A DNA stretch of 13,441 bases from Candidatus Cloacimonadota bacterium (GTDB lineage: Bacteria; Cloacimonadota; Cloacimonadia; Cloacimonadales; TCS61): the NCBI GenBank assembly GCA_030668345.1, contig DAOUUD010000025.1:1-13441 (forward strand). The letters run 5' to 3'. Numbering within the stretch: the first letter of the stretch is position 1; each line of letters opens with the position of its first letter. The position numbers were made by a program, and so were the translations under genes. Positions 6,844 to 12,931 of the stretch are shown here, one piece after another. The notes beneath the pieces are model-generated. The model searched no databases. It was not told the DNA's origin and worked only from the letters and a program-made list of their open reading frames with translations.

Positions 6844-7424
6844 TGAAATTGGTTGTAGGTCTTGGTAATCCCGGAGTAAAATATAAGTTCAACCGACATA
6901 ACGCTGGGTTTTTACTTCTGGATAAATATGCTGCAAAAAGAAATATCAAATTTAAAAAGAAAATTAAATATGATATTGCAATTGCGGCTGAGATTATCTT
7001 CATCAAGCCTAAAACTTATATGAATAGAAGTGGTAATGCTGTCACATCGATCATCACGAAACACCTTGTTGATGACACCATGGTGATAGTCGATGATATT
7101 AATCTTCCACTGGGTGAAATCAGATTTAGAAAAGAGGGTGGTTACGGTGGTCATAACGGTTTGAAATCCATCGGAGCTGCTTTGGGCACAGATAAATTCA
7201 ATCGATTTCGCATTGGTGTTGGCGCTCCGGAAACGGGGAAGCTTTCTGAATATGTTCTTTCCGATTTTTCTTTACAGGAAGAGGAAATCCTGCATGTTAT
7301 ATTTGATTTTTGTGAGATATTGCTGGAAGATTATCTAAGTGATGGTTTCGATCGTATGGTCGAAAGATATAGCAAACTTAAAAGATCCTATTCTGAGAAA
7401 ATCAAAATTTCTCAGGATCAATAA
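6843..7424 (+). CDS. pth: Peptidyl-tRNA hydrolase
   Basis: A 193-residue cytoplasmic esterase that recycles tRNA from prematurely released peptidyl-tRNA. The bacterial Pth residues are present: VVGLGNPG with Asn10, FNRHNAG with the catalytic His19, KPKTYMNRSG with Asn61, VDDINLPLG with Asp84/Asp85, GGYGGHNGLKSI with Asn105, and RFRIGVGAP. Length is typical. The start shares one base with the rplY stop and has no separate strong ribosome binding site, so it depends on coupling. The last 14 codons lie in a long inverted repeat (7384-7419) just ahead of the rpsF leader. Confidence 0.96.
   Translation: MKLVVGLGNPGVKYKFNRHNAGFLLLDKYAAKRNIKFKKKIKYDIAIAAEIIFIKPKTYMNRSGNAVTSIITKHLVDDTMVIVDDINLPLGEIRFRKEGGYGGHNGLKSIGAALGTDKFNRFRIGVGAPETGKLSEYVLSDFSLQEEEILHVIFDFCEILLEDYLSDGFDRMVERYSKLKRSYSEKIKISQDQ
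7384..7419 (+). repeat. Bulged 12-bp inverted repeat at the 3' end of pth
   Basis: CTGAGAAA (7393-7400) pairs perfectly with TTTCTCAG (7408-7415) over a 7-base loop, and GATC (7384-7387) pairs with GATC (7416-7419), leaving a 5-base bulge CTATT. A register shift (GATCCT with AGGATC, then GAGAAA with TTTCTC) gives the same number of pairs. The stem is within coding sequence and ends 5 bases before the pth stop. No T-run follows, so intrinsic termination is unlikely. Placed right before rpsF, it may be an internal processing or autoregulatory structure separating the rplY-pth and rpsF-rplI segments. Confidence 0.5.
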
Positions 7425-7425
7425 T

Positions 7426-7442
7426 AGCTGGTTTCACCGGCT
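7426..7442 (+). promoter_or_regulatory. Hairpin in the rpsF leader, with a CCG in its 3' arm
   Basis: AGCTGGT (7426-7432) pairs with ACCGGCT (7436-7442) over a 3-base loop TTC, 7 pairs with one G-U. It lies between the pth stop and the strong AAAGGAGG (7455-7462) of rpsF. In many phyla the rpsF leader carries a motif bound by the S6:S18 complex, defined by a CCG trinucleotide in a bulge between a stem and a hairpin. A CCG is present here (7437-7439), but in this fold it is paired, and the full motif could not be drawn with certainty. An autoregulatory role is therefore an inference from position. Confidence 0.35.
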
Positions 7443-7466
7443 GCATAAAAGACCAAAGGAGGAAAA

Positions 7467-7751
7467 ATGTTGAAAAAGTACGAAAGCATGATCATTATAG
7501 TACCCACACTTACTGAAGACGACTCTAAACAAGAACTTGAAAAAATCAATTCTTTTATCAAAAAAAATGGTGGCGAAGTGCTCAATACCGATGATTTGGG
7601 AAAGAAGCGTCTTGCTTATAAGATCAATGATTTCAATGAAGGTTATTACTTCGTGAACTATTTTAATTTTGATACTGCTAAAGTATCCGAATTGGAAAGA
7701 ATGTACAAACTTAATGAAAATGTCATACGCTACAATATTCAAACTAAATAG
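7467..7751 (+). CDS. rpsF: Ribosomal protein S6
   Basis: A 94-residue small-subunit protein that binds 16S rRNA as a heterodimer with S18, encoded two genes on. It shows the S6 ferredoxin-like pattern: KYESMIIIVPTLTEDD at the start, then LGKKRLAYKINDFNEGYYF (44-62), and a final NENVIRYNI (83-91). Length is typical. The ribosome binding site AAAGGAGG at 7455-7462 is the strongest in the window. Its leader contains a hairpin, and a larger stem lies in the end of pth. The rpsF-ssb-rpsR-rplI order is conserved across many bacteria. Confidence 0.96.
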   Translation: MLKKYESMIIIVPTLTEDDSKQELEKINSFIKKNGGEVLNTDDLGKKRLAYKINDFNEGYYFVNYFNFDTAKVSELERMYKLNENVIRYNIQTK

Positions 7752-7766
7752 TGCGGGAGGAATAAA

Positions 7767-8201
7767 ATGGCAAGTGAATTAAGATTTCCCAAGATCAATA
7801 CAATAATCATTAGCGGCAGACTTACTCGTGACGTAGATTTACGATACCTGCCAAATGGCACACCAGTAGCAAAATTGCCTATTGCCTTCGATAGAAGTTA
7901 TCAAAAAGATGGCGAGTGGCAACAGGAAACCAGTTATATTGATATAGTTGTCTGGAGTAAGCGTGGTGAACAATGTGCAGAATATCTACATAAGGGTAGT
8001 CCTGTTCTTTTAGAAGGATATCTCAGAACTCGTTCGTACGTAGATAATAACAATCAAAACCGAAAAATTACCGAGATTGTCGCACAGAAAATATCTTTCC
8101 TGGAAAAATCTGATATAAGCAAAGAGAAAAATGAAGAACCTTCAAACACAGAAGCAAAAGCACCGGCAGCAAATGTAACAGACGACGATGTCCCATTTTA
8201 A
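7767..8201 (+). CDS. ssb: Single-stranded DNA-binding protein
   Basis: A 144-residue protein that coats single-stranded DNA during replication, repair and recombination. The OB fold covers residues about 8-113: NTIIISGRLTRDVDLRYLPNG, SYIDIVVWSKRGEQCAEYL, and KGSPVLLEGYLRTRSY. A short Ser/Glu/Ala-rich linker leads to the acidic tip DDDVPF (139-144), the docking peptide for partner proteins. The first residues MASELRFP form a small extension before the canonical start. GGGAGG at 7755-7760 is the ribosome binding site. It sits between the S6 and S18 genes, its usual place. Confidence 0.96.
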   Translation: MASELRFPKINTIIISGRLTRDVDLRYLPNGTPVAKLPIAFDRSYQKDGEWQQETSYIDIVVWSKRGEQCAEYLHKGSPVLLEGYLRTRSYVDNNNQNRKITEIVAQKISFLEKSDISKEKNEEPSNTEAKAPAANVTDDDVPF

Positions 8202-8222
8202 AGAATTCATAGGAGAAAAATA

Positions 8223-8576
8223 ATGGAAGAAAAAATAGCAAAAAAAGAACAAATTGAATCTAAACCAAGCCAGCAAACTGATTCTCCAAATATCAGGAAA
8301 ACTCCTTACAAAAGATCTTCATTCAGACCTTCCAAACCAACTTATATAAAGAAGAATTTCTTTTTTAAAAAGAAGGTTTGTTTTTTCTGTAAGAACAAAG
8401 AATCTGTAATCGATTACAAAGATGTATCTTTGATGAAAAGATTCATTTCAGAAAGTGGAAAGATATCTCCACGCAGATTCACTGGAACTTGTGCCAAACA
8501 CCAGAGAAAATTAGCTACAGAGATAAAAAAAGCACGTCAGATGGCTCTTATTCATTTTACCGATAAACATAAATAA
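8223..8576 (+). CDS. rpsR: Ribosomal protein S18 with N-terminal extension and zinc-type cysteines
   Basis: A 117-residue small-subunit protein, the S6 partner on 16S rRNA. The S18 core starts near residue 50: KKVCFFCKNKESVIDYKDVSLMKRFISESGKI-type segment, then PRRFTGTCAKHQRKLATEIKKARQMALI (about 83-110). Cys53, Cys56, Cys90 and His93 form a C-x2-C...C-x2-H set, the putative zinc-binding form of S18. Residues 1-48 are an extra Lys/Ser/Pro-rich, probably disordered extension; S18 is usually 70-90 residues. AGGAG at 8211-8215 supports the ATG at 8223, although the extension means an internal start cannot be wholly excluded. Confidence 0.94.
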   Translation: MEEKIAKKEQIESKPSQQTDSPNIRKTPYKRSSFRPSKPTYIKKNFFFKKKVCFFCKNKESVIDYKDVSLMKRFISESGKISPRRFTGTCAKHQRKLATEIKKARQMALIHFTDKHK

Positions 8577-8581
8577 ATATA

Positions 8582-9451
8582 GTGTTCCTTATAGCAATTC
8601 TGGCAGTAATAATTGCTACTATATCTCCTTTTTGGGGATTGATCTTTATATTAGCATCCGGTGGAAAATACCAGGAAAGAATATATATTTTCTTCGCTGT
8701 TTTTTCCGGTATTGTTGTGATTCTCAGTATAGCTTCAATCATTGATATCATCACGCTTTCCGATCTTATTGTGGGCGTTGGTGCAACTTCTCTTTTGTTT
8801 TTCTGGAGTTTGTTCAGAACATTTAATTACATTCGAAGCATGATGGCAGCCTTTTTCTTTAGCATTGTCTATTCCGCTGCACGGCAATTGATCTTCGGAA
8901 AAGCCTTTATTGAGAATGTGAATCAGGCAATCGAACAATATAAGGAATTCATTACTTCCGCTTTCCAGAATTCTGCGGAGCAAATGAATTTAGCCTTGGA
9001 GATCACAGAAAGCTTTAAAGAAATTTTTACAACATTTTATACTGGTATCTGGGTTTTAACGGTTGTTCTGGCAATATATTTCGGTTCGCTTCTTTTCTCC
9101 AGGAAAAACATCATGAAATGGAAACATAGAACAATTAGAATGCCATTTTTTTTGATCTATTTCCTGATAGTAGGTCTGGTATTATTTCTTATGCCCGGAA
9201 CAAAAACCATAGGTATAAATAGTTTATTGATGTTATCACCATTATTCCTCATCCAGGGAATATCTATCCTGGACTTTTATTGGGGAAATTTCTTTAAAAA
9301 ATCAAAATTTTTACTTTTTTTATTGATTTTTTCTATGGTGATAAATTATTTTATTTTAACTTTAGTAGCCCTTATGGGTTTACTGGATATTTGGTTTAAT
9401 TTTAGAAAAATTAGCATAATGGAGGAGATGAATGAAAGTAATCTTAGCTAA
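8582..9451 (+). CDS. DUF2232 (YybS-like) polytopic membrane protein
   Basis: A 289-residue protein with several hydrophobic segments (about 2-26, 33-57, 62-77, 88-102, 155-172, 188-205, 213-231 and 242-269) and an amphipathic, probably cytoplasmic or helical stretch at about 108-150. The end, GLLDIWFNFRK (267-277), is characteristic of DUF2232, a family often found between rpsR and rplI or beside gdpP. Its biochemical role is unknown. GTG at 8582 is the chosen start: an in-frame stop lies at 8570-8572, the first ATG would remove the first 87 residues, and the gene starts 5 bases after the S18 stop. No Shine-Dalgarno is seen, so coupling is likely. The 3' end overlaps rplI by 20 bases. Confidence 0.8.
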   Translation: MFLIAILAVIIATISPFWGLIFILASGGKYQERIYIFFAVFSGIVVILSIASIIDIITLSDLIVGVGATSLLFFWSLFRTFNYIRSMMAAFFFSIVYSAARQLIFGKAFIENVNQAIEQYKEFITSAFQNSAEQMNLALEITESFKEIFTTFYTGIWVLTVVLAIYFGSLLFSRKNIMKWKHRTIRMPFFLIYFLIVGLVLFLMPGTKTIGINSLLMLSPLFLIQGISILDFYWGNFFKKSKFLLFLLIFSMVINYFILTLVALMGLLDIWFNFRKISIMEEMNESNLS

Positions 9452-9890
9452 AGATCAAAAGAAATTAGGTGAAGCAGGTAGTATTGTTATCGTTGCCAAT
9501 GGCTATGCTCGAAATTACCTGTTCCCCCAGAATATGGCCATTCCCGCCACTTCTAAAAATATCAATAAAATCGAAGAGATCAAGAAGAAAGCAGAGGAAG
9601 AGAAACTGGCAATGCATAGTGAATATCTTGCCCTGACTAACAAAATAACTGAAGTAAAACAATTTACATTTTACCGTAAAGCAGATGAAAATGACCATCT
9701 TTTCGGTTCTGTTTCTGAAAATGATATCATCAAAGCCCTGGCGGAAAAAGAAATTAATGTCCATAGATCTAACGTAATTATGGATAAACATTTAAAAGAA
9801 TTGGGATCGTTCGATGTTGAGATCGAATTTACTAGCGAGATCAAAGCAAATCTTAAGGTTAATGTGGAAAAGGAAACTAATTTAGAATAA
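9432..9890 (+). CDS. rplI: Ribosomal protein L9
   Basis: A 152-residue large-subunit protein that reaches from the L1 stalk base and helps maintain frame and translocation fidelity. The N domain has MKVILAKDQKKLGEAG, then NGYARNYLFPQNMAIPAT with the invariant GYARNYL (24-30). A long linking helix (about 41-75) follows, and then the C domain with LFGSVSENDI (90-99). Length is typical. GGAGG at 9421-9425 lies 6 bases before the ATG, inside the DUF2232 gene, so the 20-base overlap is genuine. Confidence 0.96.
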   Translation: MKVILAKDQKKLGEAGSIVIVANGYARNYLFPQNMAIPATSKNINKIEEIKKKAEEEKLAMHSEYLALTNKITEVKQFTFYRKADENDHLFGSVSENDIIKALAEKEINVHRSNVIMDKHLKELGSFDVEIEFTSEIKANLKVNVEKETNLE

Positions 9891-9902
9891 AGGGAGGTAC
9901 TC

Positions 9903-10451
9903 TTGAAAAAAATAATTAATGTCCTCGGTTGGATAGTTCTCTTGTTGGCTTTTGCCGCTTTGGGACTTAATGCAGACGATAAGTTATTTGGTTTTTTCTT
10001 ATATCTTGTTATCTTTGCAATAATTTTTGGTCTTGTATACTGGTATATCAAGAAACACCATCGCAGAACGGAAATTGACTCCCAGAAAATAATTTTGTTA
10101 CATAAGATATTGGGGATCATATTGCTGCTGGTTGCAGTTTTCAGCCCGGCTATCGCCTTAGGTAAGATCCATCTTCCCTTCCTGCCGAATCTGTTAATTT
10201 TCATCACTACTGCTGTTCTGATTGCTGCTGGCGTAGTTACAGTTACTATGATCAACAGCGAGAAAACAAAGAAAATTTTTGGCTACATTATTCTGGTTAT
10301 TCTCTCTGCTGTTCCAGCATTTTTTGCTACTACTTACCTGGATCAGTTCTTTCCAAATACGTATAATGCGTTGGGAACGGCATACTGGGCAGTTGTATCT
10401 GTAGCTATTTTTTCCTGGTGGGGATTCTCTCTTTATTCAAAAAAAGAATAG
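9903..10451 (+). CDS. Unrecognised six-helix membrane protein
   Basis: A 182-residue protein with about six hydrophobic segments (5-22, 28-49, 63-86, 95-117, 125-143, 158-177) separated by short charged loops, notably KKHHRRTE (50-57) and NSEKTKK (118-124). I do not recognise the family and see no catalytic motif. The start is TTG at 9903, supported by the strong GGGAGGT at 9892-9898, 4 bases upstream, and by the MKK beginning followed directly by a helix. It sits 12 bases after rplI and is presumably cotranscribed. Alternatives such as a small transporter subunit or a lineage-specific envelope protein cannot be separated from sequence alone. Confidence 0.7.
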   Translation: MKKIINVLGWIVLLLAFAALGLNADDKLFGFFLYLVIFAIIFGLVYWYIKKHHRRTEIDSQKIILLHKILGIILLLVAVFSPAIALGKIHLPFLPNLLIFITTAVLIAAGVVTVTMINSEKTKKIFGYIILVILSAVPAFFATTYLDQFFPNTYNALGTAYWAVVSVAIFSWWGFSLYSKKE

Positions 10452-10484
10452 AATTATACCAGGTAAGTCATAAGTTGATTTCCC

Positions 10485-10811
10485 ATGGATTTTATCCGAA
10501 CCGGAAATGTTTTACATAAACTTGTTCATACTATAGCCGGTGAAGAATATAAAGATTTTGTATCCATAGTTTTTGGCTGGAAAAAAATAGTCGGTGAACT
10601 GCTGGCAGAAAGAGCAACAATTCATAAAATTGAAAAGAACGTGCTCTTTGTTTCTGTGTCGAACAACGTCTGGATGCAGGAACTTGTCCTGAGAAAATTC
10701 CAGCTTATGTCTGATATACAATCACTTCTTGGTATAGAATTAAGAGATATTGTATTCTTTATGAAAGATGGCAATATAAAACGAAAGAAACGTAGGAAGA
10801 AAAATGGTTAA
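10485..10811 (+). CDS. DUF721/DciA-like protein
   Basis: A 108-residue basic protein. The DUF721 pattern is visible: GWKKIVGELLAERATIHKIE (31-50) with Trp32 and IVG, then NVLFVSVSNNVWMQELVLRK (52-71) with Trp63 and Leu67, then LLGIELRDIVFFMKDG. DciA proteins of this family load the replicative helicase in most bacteria lacking DnaC/DnaI, acting on DNA through a KH-like fold. A Lys/Arg-rich tail (99-106) would suit nucleic-acid binding. The ATG at 10485 lacks a close Shine-Dalgarno; the nearest AGGTAAG (10461-10467) is 17 bases upstream, so the start is a little uncertain. The 3' end overlaps rpe by 8 bases. Confidence 0.72.
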   Translation: MDFIRTGNVLHKLVHTIAGEEYKDFVSIVFGWKKIVGELLAERATIHKIEKNVLFVSVSNNVWMQELVLRKFQLMSDIQSLLGIELRDIVFFMKDGNIKRKKRRKKNG

Positions 10812-11448
10812 AATAGCTCCTTCCCTGCTTTCAGCAGATTTTACAAACCTGGAACATGAGATTTCCAGAGTTCAGGATGCAGGTGCCGATATTCTGCACC
10901 TCGATATTATGGATGGACATTTTGTTCCCAATCTCACTTTTGGAATGCCTATAATCAGGCAAATAAAATCGGTGGCAAAAATCCCCGTAGATGTTCACCT
11001 GATGGTAACCAACCCTCAGAATTACCTTGAGATCCTGGGTGATTGGAAGATCGATTATGTTTCTTTTCACCAGGAAACTGTTTTTCATCTTCATCGACAG
11101 GTTCACGTACTTAAAGAAAAGAACGTAAAAGCAGGTATCGCATTGAATCCTGCTACTCCTGTAGAGACTATTTACGATTTGATCCCAGATCTGGATTTTG
11201 TACTGATAATGAGTGTAAATCCTGGTTTTGGAGGGCAGAAATTCCTGACATTAGTATATGAAAAGATCCGAAAGCTGCGCAAAATAGCCGATGAAAAAAA
11301 TCCTGCGCTGCTCATTGAAGTGGATGGTGGAATAAATAATACAATAGCTCCCAAACTTATAAAAGCTGGAACCGATATTGTGGTAGCAGGATCTTATATT
11401 TTCGGACAAAATGATTATCAAAAACAAATCCAGAGTTTAAGACAGTGA
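10804..11448 (+). CDS. rpe: Ribulose-phosphate 3-epimerase
   Basis: A 214-residue TIM-barrel enzyme interconverting ribulose 5-phosphate and xylulose 5-phosphate in the pentose phosphate pathway. Family motifs are APSLLSADF with Ser8, LHLDIMDGHFVPN (31-43) giving metal ligands His33 and Asp35, PVDVHLMV with His65, MSVNPGFGGQKF (136-147) and IEVDGGIN with the catalytic Asp174. Length is slightly short of the 220-residue norm but complete. AGGAAG at 10794-10799 inside the DUF721 gene is the ribosome binding site. It makes the pentose phosphates that feed Prs, encoded in the same strand run. Confidence 0.96.
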   Translation: MVKIAPSLLSADFTNLEHEISRVQDAGADILHLDIMDGHFVPNLTFGMPIIRQIKSVAKIPVDVHLMVTNPQNYLEILGDWKIDYVSFHQETVFHLHRQVHVLKEKNVKAGIALNPATPVETIYDLIPDLDFVLIMSVNPGFGGQKFLTLVYEKIRKLRKIADEKNPALLIEVDGGINNTIAPKLIKAGTDIVVAGSYIFGQNDYQKQIQSLRQ

Positions 11449-11458
11449 ATGAGGAATA

Positions 11459-12781
11459 ATGTTTAATAATCTCACCGAACGATTCGATGCGATCTTTAAA
11501 AAACTCAAAGGAAAGGGAAAACTCACAGAGCAGAACATTAACGATTCCATGCGAGAAGTTCGCCGCGCCCTGCTGGAAGCTGACGTTAATTTCAAGATCG
11601 TAAAGAATTTCATTGATGAAGTCAGTAAAAAAGCAGTGGGAACAGAGGTTATGAAAAGCCTTACTCCCGGTCATCAGGTTGTAAAAATTGTCCATAACCA
11701 ATTAACAGCATTAATGGGAACGGATAACTTCAAAGTAAAACTGCCTGATAACCGGATGAATAAAATAATGCTGGTTGGTTTGCAAGGTTCCGGTAAAACA
11801 ACTACCTGTGCAAAACTTGCGAGTAGTTTCCATAAGAAGAATTTGAATCCGACACTGGTTGCCTGCGACATTTACCGCCCGGCAGCTATTCACCAGCTTA
11901 ATGTGTTGGGAAAACAGTTAGATATTCCCGTGATTTCAGATGAAAAACAGAAAAATGTTTTGAAAATTGCCAGGAAAGCATTAAAAGATACAGAAAATTC
12001 CGAAACGAATTTACTGATTTTTGATACGGCTGGTCGGTTGCACATCGATGAAAAAATGATGAAGGAACTCAGAGAACTGAAGAAATTATTGAATCCCGAT
12101 TATATCTTTTTCGTGGCTGATGCAATGACCGGACAGGATGCCGTTAACGTAGCCAAAGAATTCAATGACCAACTCGAGTTTGATGGAGTAATTCTAACCA
12201 AAATGGATAGTGATGCTCGTGGTGGAGCTGCTCTTTCTATTAAAGCAGTTACAGACAAACCCATTATCTACGTGGGAACTGGTGAGAAAATTTCCGACCT
12301 TGATGAATTCCATCCCGATCGTATGGCAAACAGGATATTGGGAATGGGTGATGTTCTCAGCCTGATCGAAAAAGCTGAAGCCGCTATCGATTCCGTAGAA
12401 GCAGAAAAGCTGATGAAGAAGCTGAAAAAAAACCAGTTCACCTTTAGTGATTTCCTTTCCCAGCTTCAACAATTGCAAAAAATGGGACCCTTAGACCAGA
12501 TCATGGGAATGCTGCCGGGAATGAGTACATCTGCATTGAAAGGTTTGCAGGTAAATGAAAAAGATTTGAAACACATAGAAGCTATTATCTATTCAATGAC
12601 GCCACAGGAAAAAGAAACACCATCAGTAATAAATGGCAGTCGAAGACATCGCATAGCCCAAGGAAGCGGCACTTCCATACAACAGGTAAACAGATTACTC
12701 AAACAGTTTGAACAAATGAAAAAAATGATAAAAAAATTTAATAATCCCAAATCTATGAAAGAAGGGTTGTTACCTTTTTAA
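11459..12781 (+). CDS. ffh: Signal recognition particle protein (SRP54 GTPase)
   Basis: A 440-residue protein that, with 4.5S RNA, captures signal sequences on nascent chains and delivers ribosomes to FtsY at the membrane. The N domain is a helical bundle at about 1-90. The G domain has G1 GLQGSGKTTT (107-116), CDIYRPAAIHQL (136-147), DTAGR (189-193), TKMDSDARGGAAL (247-259) and GTGEK (273-277). The methionine-rich M domain (about 295-440) contains MLPGM (351-355) and the RNA-binding SRRHRIAQGSGTS (394-406). Length is typical. GAGGA at 11451-11455 precedes the ATG by 3 bases; the gene follows rpe after 10 bases. The 4.5S RNA gene is not in this window. Confidence 0.97.
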   Translation: MFNNLTERFDAIFKKLKGKGKLTEQNINDSMREVRRALLEADVNFKIVKNFIDEVSKKAVGTEVMKSLTPGHQVVKIVHNQLTALMGTDNFKVKLPDNRMNKIMLVGLQGSGKTTTCAKLASSFHKKNLNPTLVACDIYRPAAIHQLNVLGKQLDIPVISDEKQKNVLKIARKALKDTENSETNLLIFDTAGRLHIDEKMMKELRELKKLLNPDYIFFVADAMTGQDAVNVAKEFNDQLEFDGVILTKMDSDARGGAALSIKAVTDKPIIYVGTGEKISDLDEFHPDRMANRILGMGDVLSLIEKAEAAIDSVEAEKLMKKLKKNQFTFSDFLSQLQQLQKMGPLDQIMGMLPGMSTSALKGLQVNEKDLKHIEAIIYSMTPQEKETPSVINGSRRHRIAQGSGTSIQQVNRLLKQFEQMKKMIKKFNNPKSMKEGLLPF

Positions 12782-12931
12782 AGAAAGAGGATTAGATTTT
12801 AGTATAACTTTTTGATTCTAAATGAGTTATTTGTACTGAGCATCATTCTAAAAAATGCTTGACGACAAAAGTGCAAAAAAAAATTAATCCTTATTCTATG
12901 TAAGCATAAAGGTAAATATAAAGGAGAAAAA
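12782..12931 (+). promoter_or_regulatory. rpsP leader with two stem-loops and a possible alternative pairing
   Basis: The largest gene-free gap of the window (150 bases, very A-rich). ATAACTT (12804-12810) pairs with GAGTTAT (12824-12830), and GAGCAT (12838-12843) pairs with ATGCTT (12855-12860). ATGCTT can instead pair with AAGCAT (12902-12907), close to the AAGGAG (12921-12926) of rpsP, so the second and third pairings exclude each other. TTGACG (12859-12864) resembles a -35 box, but the best -10 at 17-base spacing is only AATTAA (12882-12887). No T-run follows either hairpin, so there is no clear intrinsic terminator for ffh. A promoter or autoregulatory leader for rpsP is plausible but unproven. 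Confidence 0.35.

Noticed and set aside
7384..7442. Intrinsic terminator after pth
   Set aside because: Stems are present, but no T-run follows either; the strong rpsF ribosome binding site comes directly after.
9671..10255. Minus-strand open frame of 194 codons crossing rplI and the membrane-protein gene
   Set aside because: It is antisense to two well-supported genes, spans their junction, and its translation is low-complexity Ile/Lys/Ser-rich without family features.
10457..10465. TACCAGGTA palindrome between the membrane-protein gene and DUF721
   Set aside because: Only 4 base pairs around one base; too short to separate from chance.
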